Source: Amia ocellicauda
Lineage: Eukaryota; Chordata; Actinopteri; Amiiformes; Amiidae
Direction: 5' to 3'
DNA: 64,000 nt
Assembly: GCF_036373705.1 (NCBI RefSeq)
Contig: NC_089856.1
Span: 31,716,298 to 31,780,297, forward strand
Of the stretch, positions 1-12,900 are shown one piece after another; position 1 is the stretch's first letter; each line of letters begins with the position of its first letter. The notes under the pieces are model-generated. The model did no database searches, was not told the origin of the DNA, and saw only the letters and a program-made list of their open reading frames with translations. The translations under genes were made by a program, and so were the position numbers.

Positions 1-115
1 ACTCGATGTGAATCTCGGATCACTAAGTTATTAATGGACACCAAACAAGCACGATGGGTCGAATGGCCTCCTCTTGTTTGTAAACTTTCTTATGTTTCTT
101 ATGTTTCTAAATGTT
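1..115 (-). repeat. Interspersed repeat fragment (LINE/SINE-like), copy 1
   Basis: Read on the - strand, this stretch carries a run of AACATAAGAAA units, then AGTTTACAAAC, GAGGAGGCCATT and GGTGTCCATTAATAACT. The same string occurs on the + strand at 54060-54260, so the two are dispersed inverted copies. Repeats of this wording are familiar from ray-finned fish genomes, but the family name is not certain. The window edge cuts this copy. Confidence 0.6.
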
Positions 116-613
116 TTCACACGAAAACGAAATGCTTCTCACACGTTTACAATGTATCATCAAAAGTTTTAAAGTGATTGTTACATTAGCTTAAAGGACA
201 TTACTTTTGACCATGTTTAGTTTTCTCTATGTCAAAACCAGTAGAGGGATTAAAACACTGTTTCCAAGAAACAACAGTATAATATATACAAACATCACAC
301 CCTGTAACTTGCTCTTTCACCTTCACTTACACGAATTAGCATTCATTAGCATGCAATATTGATGCAGCTCACTAAGCAGCAGCAAGTGTAGGAGAAGAAT
401 CTGAAAAGGACTGAGCCCAGGTCACCTTGAGCAGAACCGTGCTCTCAGGTTTAAACAGCGGTAGTGTACCTTCCCTTTACACTAGAGCTCACTAAGGCAC
501 CGTGCCTTCATGCACATCTCTTCCAAAAGAGATCTGTGTGAAGTATGAGGTTTCAGTGAGTCGATGGTAGTCCAGCCCAATCCTAAATTGCCAATGAAGA
601 TTCCCACTACAGT

Positions 614-727
614 ATGAGGGCCTTTCTGGAACTCCTCGCCTTTTTCCTGGCTTTGGTATCGACTGCCTTTCTCATCGTGGCAACGTGGACAGACTGCTGG
701 ATGGTGAATGCAGACCTTTCTGTGGAG
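614..727 (+). CDS. cldn16: cldn16 exon 1 (residues 1-38)
   Basis: Encodes the start, TM1 and the first part of extracellular loop 1 (...[11 protein letters not shown]). The donor is GAG|GTAGGA. Length is 114 nt, phase 0. Confidence 0.93.
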
Positions 728-1757
728 GTAGGAACTGCACAGGGGAAGAGAGACAACCAAACTGCTGTTACACTAGTAAAGTACAAAAAGGACAAGTATT
801 ATATGTTTAAGGATTATATATATGTATTTATATATACACATACCATATTTAGTTTATAAAACATATCAATGCTTCTATTCCAGACAGGAATTGATAGAAC
901 CTTCTCATTGCATATCTTGCTTTGATTGAATTAGGGTTGTTGTTTATTTGTATCATATTCGGATGTATGCAGTTTGTGTTGCATTTCCCTCTATCGTTCA
1001 ATCATTTCATTAAAAATGTTTCCTTCATGCAGACTGGCTTGTCAGTATACCTTTCACAACTACATCTGGAAAGTCTATTGATGAAAATGCATGTCTTATT
1101 ATTTTTACAGGGTGGAAGAGATAAGTTAAACAGTGTTTTTATAGTTAACTATATCCATATTAAGAATTTTCAAAATGTAAAGAAATACTGTCCTCTGCCA
1201 GATACCAGTGCTACAAAACAATACATTTATTGACTAGACTATTCCCAATCTCTGCCATTACAAGAATGTATGTATGTCTTGTCTTTATTGATAAACTAAA
1301 TATAGCACTATGAATTAATTTAAACTCGAATGCAATCTGAAAGACTAGACACTGAAATGCACAGACAAAATAACACCTTGTCCAAAGAGGCCATTGATCC
1401 TGCCACCTGTTTTAACCACAGGCTGTCACCACAGTGTGACCTTTTACTTTAGCATTTTAACTTTGTTTACTAGACCTGTGACTGTGCTAATGTTAATAAG
1501 TATGTTTCCTTAAAATAACTGGTTAACAAATATGCTGCCTGGATTATCAGTAGGAATGATATTCAGTACTTGTCGCTGTTTTTACTTGAAAATGAATAAA
1601 ACGCAGACACATACATCATTTTGTGAATGCTTTCATGCATTTTTTAAGTTGTTAGGTTAAATATTTGCTATGTGTGCAATTGCTGCTCATTTTGTAGGCT
1701 AAAAAATTATTCCAGTAGCCTGTGATCCAATTAAGTTTGATAACTAGTATTTAAAAG

Positions 1758-1813
<56 letters not shown>

Positions 1814-4800
1814 TTAATTCTTAGAAGCCAGTTAACGTTATGCTTTCTTCTTATTTTTTTTTATATTTTATTGTTTTAGTGAATAATCTGTATACAAATG
1901 TAACCAGCGTTCCTCTCTAGCACATCAGGAGTGTGAATATTCAACACGAGTCCCTGCTGTGAGCTGGGCTGGCTTTGTATTCATTTTTTGCGTTGTTGTA
2001 ATACCATAATTTCTTGTTTATTTTCAAACAAATGTTTTAATTTAATTTAATAACACCCAAAACATGTGATTTAGAAAAACTACAATGAGCGTGAATTATT
2101 TTATATTTAGACTTGTTTAATTTCCATCAGCTCTGGTATTAATAAATCATTATTATTTCCATTACATCAGAAAGGATTACCTCAGTGTTGCTCTAAGGAG
2201 GTTGTATTCCATAAAACTCTGTAGACCAGAAATATACTTTTTAACACCTAGGGCTGCTCCCATGTGTTCAAAAACTAATTTAAAAAAGTTAAATTCCTTC
2301 ATTTTAAAAAACAACAAATTGTAATTTACTGATATGAATGTCCATTCTGACGCCTTTTTTCCTGTTCAGTTCAGTGAGTCCTGCAGGGGGCTGTGGTGGG
2401 AGTGCGTGACTCATGCCTTTGAGGGCGTTACCACCTGTGAAGACTATGACTCTATATTTGCCGAACATTCACGTGAGTACATCTTCATTAATGCAGCCAA
2501 ACGAACTGCATGAGTACTATGTAATCCCTGATGGGGTTTCTTAGCTATTTGTATTTAAATGAATTGTTTGTACCCAGACTGCTTGTAACATGATCCCCTC
2601 GGGGCTTATTGTACAGCAGGGCAGTCTGCGAGTGTTGGACACAGGTGTGAGTTGAGGGGCCAAAGGATTTACAGTGTGTTAGGAGTTTAAAGGAGAAGTT
2701 AATAAAGTCTGCCTTGTCCTTCTTGGAAACTCATTTATTGCATATTCTGATTCCGCCCCCTAAACTAATCATTTCTTATAAACCTGTTCCTTAGTCCGCA
2801 TGCATGCCTATGGACGTCCAGACAACAGTTGAAAGACTCCTGCACATATGCACTTGAATACTGGACAGAAATAAATATTGTTAATAAAAGCTAGGGACAA
2901 TGGGGGAACATTTCCCTGTAGTCAGTTTTGAGGAGACCCAACAGCTGATATTTTTGCTGACAATATACACCAATCAGCCATAACATTATGACCACTGACA
3001 GGTGAAGTGAATAACACTGATAATCTCGTTATCATGGCAACTGTCAGTGGGTGGGATATATTAGGGAGCAAGTGAACATTTTGTACTCAAAGTTGATGTG
3101 TTAGAAGCAGGAAAAATGGGCAGCGTAAGGATCTCAGCGACTCTGACAAGGGCCAAATTGTGATGGCTAGACGACTGGGTCAGAGCATCTCCAAAACTGC
3201 AGCTCTTGTGGGGTGTTCCCGGTCTGCAGTGGTCAGTACCTATCAAAAGTGGTCCAAGGAAGGAAAGCGGTGAACCGGCAACAGGGTCACGAGCGGCCAA
3301 GGCTCATTGATGCACGTGGGGAGCGAAGGCTGGCCTGTGTGGTCCGATCCAACAGACGAGCTACTGTAGCTCAAATTGCTGAAAAAGTGAATGCTGGTTC
3401 TGATAGAAAGGTGTCAGAACACACAGTGCATCGCAGTTTGTTGCGTATGGGGCTGCGTAGCTGCAGACCAGTCAGGGTGCCCATGCTGACCCCTGTCCAC
3501 TGCCGAAAGCGCCTACAATGGGCACGTGAGCATCAGAACTGGACCACGGAGCAATGGAAGAAGGTGGCCTGGTCTGATGAATCACGAGTTCAAGGTGTTG
3601 ACTTGGCCTCCAAATTCCCCAGATCTCAATCCAATCGAGCATCTGTGGGATGCGCTGGACAAACAAGTCCGATCCATGGAGGCCCAATCCTCACAACTTA
3701 CAGGACTTAAAGGATCTGCTGCTAACGTCTTGGTGCCAGATACCACAGCACACCTTCAGAGGTCTAGTGGAGTCCATGCCTTGACGGGTCAGGGCTGTTT
3801 TGGCGGCAAAAGGGGGACCTACACAATATTAGGCAGGTGGTCATAATGTTATGGCTGATTGGTGTGTGTCTGAATATGGAATAAATGAGTTACTAAGAAG
3901 GAAGAAGCTGACTTTATTAACTTTATTAACTATTAACCTGCAACTATTATGTTCTAAACGCAATTCTTCTAGTAAGGCTGGTGGCCACCCGAACCCTGAT
4001 GATCATCGCTGACATCCTCGCTGTCTTTGGCTTCCTTTTTCTGCTCCTCGGGCTGGACTGCATAAAATTCCTGAAGAATGAAACCAACATCAAGCTGCGC
4101 ATTTGCTATGTGGCGGGATTCACCTTCCTGCTTGGAGGTACTGTAGAGCCATTATGGACCTCATGTTTCAATACAAAACACACCTGTATACTCAAACACA
4201 TGTATGGGAAAACTAGAAATATGAAAATGCATCCCCCATTTGTCCTTAGTGACAGTCTTGCCTTTTCGGTGTCCCCAGCTGTGCCCGGGATGACGGCCTC
4301 AGTGTGGTACGCTGTCAGTATCTACGTGGAGCGTTCCACCCTGGTCTTGCAGAATCTCTTCTTGGGGGTCCAGTACCAGCTGGGATGGTCATGTTGGCTG
4401 GGCATGGCAGGGTCTATGGGCTGTGCTCTCACAGGGACGCTGCTCACCTGCTGCATGTATCTCTTCAAAGGTAACACAGCCAATCAGGAATGGGCAGGTT
4501 ACTTGGAGTTTTCCATAGATTTCAGCAATCCCAACACCATCGAGACATGTAAAGGTCTGATCAAGAATGAATTATACCATATATCTTATTTGTGTTATAG
4601 AAAAATTTATGGAAAAACCTAATCTGTCGGGTTTATATTCAAGGTCATGAATCAATCCACAAATGTATTCTGTTTAATTTCACTTCCAAAAACCCAAATA
4701 CTTTAAAAATATTGAATGAAAAAAAAATAATCTGTGAACCTCATGGGTTATGCAAGAGTAAAAAGGCGTGTTTCCATTAAACATAAAGTAACATTTTAGC

Positions 4801-5053
4801 CGATTGTATTTAAATAATGTAATAATATTGGAAAGGAATAAAACAGTGAGAATATTTTGGTTCTAACCCTCCGTAAATAAACTATTTTGTCATGTTTTAT
4901 TTTTGGACAGATGTGGGGTCTAGGCAAAATCACTACCACCCCTCAAGGACAAAGAACAGAGCGAAAAGCAAATCAAGGAGATCATCTTCCACTATGCACT
5001 CCCACGCCAAAACTGAAACAGCCAAGATGTATGCAATTGACACCAGAGTGTAG
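614..5053 (+). CDS. cldn16: Claudin-16 (paracellin-1), 5 exons, 238 aa
   Basis: Four-pass tight-junction protein. In mammals claudin-16 works with claudin-19 to set paracellular Mg2+/Ca2+ permeability in the kidney (family knowledge). Coding exons are 614-727, 2370-2472, 3973-4137, 4279-4470 and 4911-5053. All introns are GT-AG and the phases agree, giving 238 aa against 235 aa for the short human form. TM1 is about residues 5-25. The first extracellular loop contains [12 protein letters not shown] and the claudin signature GLWWEC (45-50) followed by Cys61. TM2 is about 78-99 ([10 protein letters not shown]...LGLDC), TM3 about 112-132 and TM4 about 166-188 (CWLGMAGS...LLTCCMYLF). The tail ends [10 protein letters not shown], a PDZ-binding terminus nearly identical to mammals. 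The ATG at 614 is chosen because it aligns with the conserved short start. Every residue class expected is present, so the gene looks functional. No TATA box was seen upstream. Confidence 0.95.
1761..1810. repeat. (TA)n microsatellite
   Basis: About 25 uninterrupted TA units in cldn16 intron 1. Confidence 0.97.
2370..2472 (+). CDS. cldn16: cldn16 exon 2 (residues 39-72)
   Basis: The acceptor is a pyrimidine tract ending CCTGTTCAG. The exon encodes the claudin signature GLWWEC and the second loop cysteine. The donor is C|GTGAGT, phase 1. The alternative AG four bases further in would bring a stop into frame, so 2370 is preferred. Confidence 0.93.
2967..3868 (+). mobile_element. Tc1/mariner element, dead copy, in cldn16 intron 2
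   Basis: Terminal inverted repeats of about 28 bp are visible: ACACCAATCAGCCATAACAT... at the left end, and its reverse complement ending near 3868. A TA dinucleotide precedes the left end. The + strand transposase relic carries the N-terminal HTH region in altered frames, an intact middle (about 3270-3590) up to VAWSDESR with the first catalytic Asp, then jumps directly to [18 protein letters not shown] with the final Glu. The central segment that should carry the second Asp is deleted and the frame shifts at the join, so this copy cannot encode an active enzyme. It lies inside the host intron and does not touch an exon. Confidence 0.9.
3973..4137 (+). CDS. cldn16: cldn16 exon 3 (residues 73-127)
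   Basis: The acceptor is TTCTTCTAG. The exon encodes [20 protein letters not shown] and the rest of TM2, the short cytoplasmic loop and the start of TM3. The donor is G|GTACTG, phase 1. Confidence 0.93.
4279..4470 (+). CDS. cldn16: cldn16 exon 4 (residues 128-191)
   Basis: The acceptor is GTCCCCAG. The exon encodes [19 protein letters not shown] (extracellular loop 2) and TM4 ([17 protein letters not shown]). The donor is AAAG|GTAACA, phase 1. Confidence 0.93.
4911..5053 (+). CDS. cldn16: cldn16 exon 5 (residues 192-238, stop)
   Basis: The acceptor is TTTTTGGACAG. The exon encodes the Ser/Arg/Lys-rich cytoplasmic tail and the terminal [12 protein letters not shown], then TAG at 5051. The last three residues TRV match the ZO-1 PDZ-binding end of mammalian claudin-16. 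Confidence 0.94.
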
Positions 5054-6085
5054 GAGCCGCACAAGCAAGTCCAGACCAGGGAGACGTGCCGTTATGCAAC
5101 GCGCTCTAAAACGGTTACACCATCAACACAGCGAAAACGTCCTTCAAGAGACAAGGACTCTGCAACAGCTCCACCTCCTGACATTTTGGAGACATTGTCC
5201 TTTGTCACATCATATAACGAAGGAAAAGAGAGTGAGGAGGATTTCAGCTGTTCATTTCACCTTCATTTCAACTGGAAAAGGGTTGCCACTGCTCATGTGT
5301 ATCTTGGTTGCCTTAACTAACAGTTGTTTACAATTTGCTGATCATGATAAAGAGCAGTGGTGCTGAGATAGGTGTATAGAGGCAACACTGTAGTGGATTA
5401 GAGCACATCATAACACTGGAAGAGCAGAATGAGAACAGGAACTTTGAATCTAAGGCCATGACCAAAAACCTTGGAGTTCTGGCCATAAACACAGCATTTA
5501 GTTTCTGTGTATTAAACATAAAAGCAGCATGTGGCACATCAGAACCCAGCTTACTAAATCTTACAGACGTATCATTCATTTTGGCAAAGAGGCACATCAC
5601 TTCCAAACTATATAAAAAGTGTATTTCTCATTCTGCTTTGCCTTCCAATCATATAAATACACACACACGTTTTTGCTAAAAGCACACATTCAGTGCAGAC
5701 TCACTGGAATCAACAATACTAATTAAAAAGTCTATAAATTACTAGTCTACTGTTTGTTTTCAAAATATTGATTCTGTATTTGGTTCATTCACAGACGTCA
5801 ACTAGGAGAGGGTTAGGGAAGTGTAAGTTGCCTATTTGTTACTGAAAATATTGTGAATAGAATATTATGAATCAATGTGCCTGATTGTAAAGGTGTATTG
5901 CAGGAGAATTACCTATTGCTTTCATATAGAAATCTTTCTGATGATGATTATGGAGGATAGAGTGTATTACTGTATAACACCTAACATGATTGTACTGGGA
6001 ACACTTTGTAACAATGATTGCACAGATAATCTTAGGTTTTCAACTCCCAATATTATTGTAAAATAAACTTGTTACCATGTTTTAA
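5054..6085 (+). other. cldn16: Putative cldn16 3' UTR
   Basis: AT-rich sequence after the cldn16 stop, with AATAAA at 6062-6067 that could serve as the polyadenylation signal. No convincing ORF is present. The end point is a guess, since other AT-rich hexamers lie nearby. Confidence 0.35.
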
Positions 6086-8924
6086 AGTTTTCTAATATTT
6101 TTAATTATTTTTTAATTCATATTTTGTCTGCATATTTCCTGCAAGAAATGTAATACATTGCCATGTTTTTACATAATTCACGATTGTAAGGGCCATACAT
6201 AAAGTCCTAAAAGTAAAAAGTATTGAAATATATATCATAAAAATCACAATTCACATTAAAATCTTCAGTTGCCTTGAATACCTTCCCAGGACCTTAAATT
6301 TGAGCTGTTCATAGTCATACCACATTGGGATATTCATTAAAAGTGTGTAAAGCCATTGATATTTCATTTTGAGGAGCAGCGAAGGAGCATATAATTCAAA
6401 AACAAATAGCTATACTTAACCCTATATGCTATATTTTATTAAATTAATTGTGAATACATTCAACAGTGTAAACAGCTATAGCAATTCAACTCTGTTAGCT
6501 ATTATTATAATTCTAAAGTTTACAGTCAGCTCTGATAGATGTAAAATAATACATTATTGCCATCTAGTGGAAAAAGTATGTAAATACAGCTACACTAAAC
6601 TAATCTGTATCCTGGAACAACACAACACAGTTTAGTTTCAATAGCAAGAAGGGTCAGACCTACAAACTGATTGGCAAAATGTGTTCAGATCTACATATTC
6701 AACAGCTTTACTACTTTTATAATTTAAAATGATGTTCAATACAAAATAAAATAAAAAACAGGGATTATCTGTGTCTTTGTTTGAATCTTTCTTCTGGAAA
6801 GTTTCAAAGTGCACACCAGATGGACGACACAAGGCCTGAGAGAGACATTAGACAACATTCAACATTTTCATGGATGAAGACTCCCGAAGAGGTTTCCACT
6901 TGCTTCTGTCTACAGCTTCCCTTAACATGTCACACATATCATCCATCTATATATCAGATTATCTATCTAGCGCCTATTGAAAGTCTACATCCCTGAGTTG
7001 TATGGGGCACTGACAGTGGGACACACTGCCAAAAGTTCAAGGGGGTGTACTACTACTACAGGCTACTACTATAGCCACTGTATTATTTAAAGTAGCCCAT
7101 TAGTGAGATCCTTTTGTTCATTGATCCTTGCTCTGTATCACATTCAGTTCATTATTGTGGATTAGGTAGATCATACCAGCTTCTTCCAAAAATGTCTCTT
7201 TTGATTGTCTTCCCACTTTGTGTGCCTTTAGACTGGCTTCAAGCAGAGCTGAAACCCGTCCGATATCATTCCAGCATGAAGCAAAGTGCCCCAAGCAAAA
7301 CTGTCGGTCTATTTTTAAACAATGCAGTGTAGATGTTTCCTTGTTCACCCAGAGAGGAAAACTGGGCTCCAGCCACCTTCTTACCAAAAGTGTAACTGGA
7401 AATACATTGATTTTGATTTAACACCACAAAGCTTCGTAAATACAAGATTGTAATCTCTGACACCTGTTAGCACCTCTGGTCGAATCAATAACAAAATACA
7501 TCAGTTTTTCCTAACAGAGGTAATTGCAAATGCATACCATAATCCTTTTAATACATAAATGCATGGAAATTCAACTCTTTTTCTGCATTGATAACTTTCC
7601 AGTTGACTGGGCATTAAGAAATGCATAAATGGAGAAGGGGTGGTGACCAACTGCATTTATTGAAATTGAAATAAGATTAACATGATATTTAGCAGACAGG
7701 TAACTTGCACGGTTTCTCAATCAATACCATACAATATGCATTATAACAGAAGGATGACAACATCATTAGAAAAGAATGCCTATAGAATACAAAAGTTAAG
7801 ATTACAGCTAACAAAATAAACTTAAATCTTCCATTACACTTAAAAATACATTTAAAAAGTATCAGTGCATTTATATATAGGCTTACACTTTGTGTTTGAA
7901 TATTTTTTTTGCACAAGGAAATCTTTCTTATCACAGCTAAATCAGACAGTTTCTCCTTGAATCAGGACCGACCAGTTTCTGTGTCTGTTTGTGGCCTGAA
8001 CGCATAGTGAAGCTCAGGGAATGCAGGTTGAGTCACCAACACAACTGGTCGTTTCTGAGCAGTGACTAACTGCCTGTGTGAGGAGCGCTGGGAGCAAACC
8101 TCATCATATACAGCTCTGGCAGATTGCAGGTGTGGTCCCGCTGTGAATTCATGTTTGGGGTTAAAACTGGGAGCATTGTCCCCAGTGAATACTAGATTGA
8201 GATCTGACATCACTGGGTAATAAGAACTAGACCTCCTAAGGTCAAAACTGGATAGGAATTCAACCAAATCAAAACTTCAGTGCCAGTCACACACAAACAA
8301 CCTTGTTTGTCATTGTAAATGAGATTAATATATAATCTAACGTCTGTGCCCTTACTGAACACGGGGAATTAGTGCAGTCCCTCAGATGATTGGTTTAGAT
8401 GTACTCATGTGTTAGTAGGAGTGTATAAGTAAAGGATCTGTGATTTTTCTCTTCCATTCTATCATTTAAGTAACTTTTAAAACTTAAAAGAATAACCTTC
8501 ATCACCATCATGGCTGCTGTAAATACCTCAAAGAAGAGCTCTGCTGTGATTCAGGATTCAATGCTTTATCAGTTACCAAATGGCAGAAAAGACTACATCT
8601 AAAAGAGCATTGGATTTCTCTTCCCCACAGCAGCTGCGGGTAATAATTACTAATAATTAGTGGTAGTGCGACTGTATATCTCCATATTTCCCGGGACACT
8701 TTGAGACAGACAGGATTTTAAAGTAGCTTTAAATGGAAAAACACAAACATTTTAAACAGTCATACACTGTTGTTGAATTAAGTCCTATTGCACTGTAAAA
8801 AAATATGGAATAAAGGCTCATAACCCATTCAGACTGTCTTCAGTATAATTATTTCAGATCTACCCATTGCATGCATAATACACACAACTCTGCCTGTACT
8901 TGTTTTTAGTTTGCATTAACTATA

Positions 8925-9050
8925 CTGCATATTGCTGTACATTGGATTTTGCTTTTACTGTGTTATGTAAATCTGTTGAAAAGTGTATTTTGTGTAGCTG
9001 TACGTCACCCTGGGTAAGGGCATCTGTTAAACAGACAAACAAACAAACAA
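8925..9050 (+). repeat. LINE (L2-like) 3' tail fragment
   Basis: Contains GTACGTCACCCTGGGTAAGGGCATCTGTTAA followed by short A-rich repeats. This is the shared tail of fish L2-type LINEs and V-SINEs, also seen at 18258, 20776 and 62650 in this window. Only the tail is recognisable. Confidence 0.55.
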
Positions 9051-9901
9051 TCAATCAAGTAAAGGCAAAGTCTCTCCTGCTCAACTCAGTAGCGCTGCTG
9101 AGGCGGTTACTCAGTGTTAACTGTCCACTGAGCTCGGAAATCAAGTAGCAAAACTATTCTCAACGTGAAACGGCTGTAACATAACATCTTACTTTAATAA
9201 CGATAATTATAATGATAATCATTGGGGAGAAATCTTTTTTTACTCATCACCTGACATCTAAATGCTAAATGCTAGATGCACAATTTACCATGGTCAAACT
9301 GAGTGACATTTCTGGATTGCTGCTACCCCGTTGAAACACATGAAACCACAGCAAATACCAAAGTCACTGCCATTCCTCTGTCCTGTTAGTAAAGACAAAA
9401 GAAAAGTGTTCAGACCAACTAATTCAAAAGCTTGGTATAGGGCTATTAAAACATAACCCTTTCTTAACGTATTAATATTGGCTGCAAATATCCACTGATA
9501 CAGCTCTCTGACTTGGCCCTTGAACCCGTGAGGTGAGTACACCTGACTACTGGCCTTCAGACTGGAGCTGCCACTGTCTTCTCCCAGTTTCTGCAATAAT
9601 AGTAATGGGATGAGAAGGATGCAATTCCATTAAGATGACACATCCATCAATTGGGAAACCTTATATAATGTAACTTAATTAAAGTGGTTTGCACTTAGAT
9701 CGCATTTTGAGTACTCATTATGTAAAATATATTAATTTTGAACAACAGACTGGGATATTGTTGCATGACCCATGTGTGCACCAAAAAATGAATATTAACA
9801 TTATTATATAAGGAAAGCTACACTGACAAGTTGCTCTGCGTGTGATTCCTGTAAACCTTTATACCGGTTTTTCCTGAAGATTGGCCTCGGGGTTATCATT
9901 T

Positions 9902-9902
<1 letters not shown>

Positions 9903-9965
<63 letters not shown>
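9903..9965. repeat. (GA)n microsatellite
   Basis: About 31 uninterrupted AG units. Confidence 0.97.
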
Positions 9966-9970
<5 letters not shown>

Positions 9971-12900
9971 AATAAGAGAAAATTAAATTAATTTAAGCGC
10001 AAAGTCAAGCCAAGGCGCATGCAGGATTGAATGCCAGTGTTGCCAGTTCTGTGGATACAGGATTTGAACTCATGGTTTTTACACATTGCACACTTCAATT
10101 GCCTCGCAGTGTCAAAGACAGACACAAGCAGCGCAACTTTGGGTGTGTATGTTTTTTTTTTTTTCTTTTCGTTTTTTTTCTCGCCATCTGGTAACATGAA
10201 GTGAGTGTGTTAACTAACGTCCATTGTGCGCGCCAGTCTCACAGCCTGCCCGTGTTCAGGTAAGAGTAGGACGGTCTATTGGAAGAATTATTTTCTGGAC
10301 CTTTTTAATTGCATGTTAGACTTGCCATTTAAAGCTGGGACTGAAAACATGCATGTGTAGTTAATTCATGTGTGCATGAATGGTTAATGCATGAACATCC
10401 TGGGCGCATTCATGATTAATTGATGCGTTTATTTATTGTGCGTGTTTGTTTTGGAATATAGTGTAACTTGTAAAGTAGCATTACTATGCAGTTGTGTAGA
10501 TCGCTTTAAAAACCCATAGAGGGCATGCCGGTTTTCTACCAGCCTGTCTGGGTGCTCAAAGCAGTTTTGTGGCGGGTGCCTTGACAGGTTATTTTTGAAG
10601 GTTTATGTTGTAGCTTTCTGGTTAGGTTTGTGATGATGGCGGGAAGGAAGCACCTGGTGATCCCAAGTAGATCATTCCTAGAACACACAATGTAACATGC
10701 AGTTTCAGTCGGGAGGTAATGGATAAAATAAACCTTGATTAACTTTTCCAAAGAACAGGTGGGGAGTGTCAAGTATTGCAAGTAGAGGTTTGCAGCCAAG
10801 TTAGAGCCAATGCCTTTGGTAGCATGCAGGTCCTAACCTAGCTCCATAGCAGTTATTATCTATGTAAAGAGGAATACTAATGAATGATTAACAATGGATT
10901 CATGTGACCACATTATATGTACTTATTCACAAGCTGTATGATAGGAGACAGGAGTGTATATTTTCTCTGGATGCATTTTAGGGAAGTCAAAACTGCTTTA
11001 CTCTTCTTTATTTAAGTACATTTAAAATGCACTAGATATGTAAAATGTATGCACATTCTTAATTCAGTTCTCATAGGGAATTTATATACACCTTTACGTT
11101 TGATAACCAGCCCTGCTATGCTAAATATATTTAATCCAGGGTGAATTGTGCTAGAGCAACAAAGTCTGCACCACAGTCACTTTTGCATAAGAAACAAATG
11201 ACTGGGTTATAGACTGGTTGGGATTCCGCTCATAACATTTAAAGGTCCATTCAAGAACACAAACCTGGTCAAAAAGCGAACCTTGTCCTTGCCAGTTCAG
11301 CAGTTTATATCTGCACATTTCTATTTTCTATTCTATTTTGTCTACTGGTTTTGCTGCTATTGTATCAGTTTCTACAGGCATTTCTCACACTGGAACTATT
11401 CCAGCTAAAACAGAACAAAAAAAGAAATAAAACAAATTCTAATCTCACAATCAGGAAGTGTATGGGGGATGCAAATATCATTGCTTCACTCCCCTTTCAC
11501 GGGAAAGCACTGTGATGATGCAACAATGATGCATATATAGTGTCTACTTTTGGTGGTTGAACACTTTCAATAATCTGACCAGCAACTGTGACAGATCACA
11601 TTCAGCATGACAAACATGCAATGAAAAAAAAAAAAAGTATTGTTTTCAAACTTTTGCAAGAATATTCCAATCCAAATCTGATGGCACTCAAAAGTTGAAA
11701 TGATTTCATTTTCAGGAGAGGTGCAGAATACTAAATTAAACATATTAGTAATACTTTCAACCAACACTGGCTAAATCTCAGTGAAAACAGTCTAATGTTC
11801 AGATGATTGCATTGCTGATCCAAATTAATTAATTAAAGAAGCTTGGGTTTGTAGCATTAAATATATCCATTGCAATCCAGGATCTGATGGCACCGCCCCA
11901 CAAATACTCAAGACACCATCATCTCCTTCTTAAGAAAGATTATTCATATGCTTACATGTCTTCTATTGTTCCCAAATGACCTCTAAATTTACCAAAGTAC
12001 ATGCCTGCTTGATCAGGATTAAAAGTTTCCATGTCTTTATAAATTGATGATTTTAAGACGACTTAAATACCTGCTGGATTGGGTGGCTCTCTGGGATCAG
12101 GGCTGGAGACCCCTGGTTTACTGTGAGGAAGTAATGAAGAGAGAAGCAAGAGGAAAAAAATAACAAACCCAAGAACATGCAGTTGCCATTCTTTAAATGA
12201 CATGATACAACCCCCGCAAAAATCACAAACAATTGTACATTTTATATTGCAGTGAAAGCAATGGAAGGAACGCCATCTTTCCTCCCATATACCTGAAGTT
12301 GCACGCCCTGCCAGAACCTTTGCCTGAGATGAGAACGAGACAATTTCAGTCATTGTTTCTGGTAGTGTAAGCAGCTGTTTACCACAGTCATCGTCCTTTC
12401 TTGCCCGAGGGGTCATCGAGACGACAGATCACATACTCGAATGCCACATATGTCGGCTGGTTTAAACCTGGTGGGCATTAACATCCTATATACTAAGAGA
12501 GCTTGAAATCTCAGCTGGAATACCTCTGGAAAGGTTATAACTACACTGTTGTGTGTTGTGTGTTTTTCTCATTCAGAGATTACTTAAATATTTGAGACAT
12601 GTAGTACAACCAGCTCTTGCCATGCAGGCTTCACTTCCTTCTTTGTACAAAAAGAAAAAGAAAAACAACTTAGAACCATAAAGATCTCTTCTAAGCATGA
12701 CTTTATTGCTCTAAGCAGCCAATACATTACAATACAGTCTTCTTCAACAAGCACATTCTTTACACTAGTGCAAAAATAATATAAAAATATGAAAGAAAAA
12801 ACAAAAACCGGTTTATCAAAAATAAAGACAAAATAGCTTCTTGTGAAATGTCGTTCCATGTGTCTTCCAGAAACAACATTTTAATATTAAATCACACCAG

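Noticed and set aside
3981-4622. 213-codon + strand ORF at cldn16
   Set aside because: It reads through cldn16 exons 3 and 4 and the introns between and after them; the intron-encoded parts do not match claudins.
12063-12416. 117-codon - strand ORF with a hydrophobic run, considered as a TMEM207-like gene
   Set aside because: The hydrophobic stretch and the flanks do not resemble TMEM207, and no partner exons were found.
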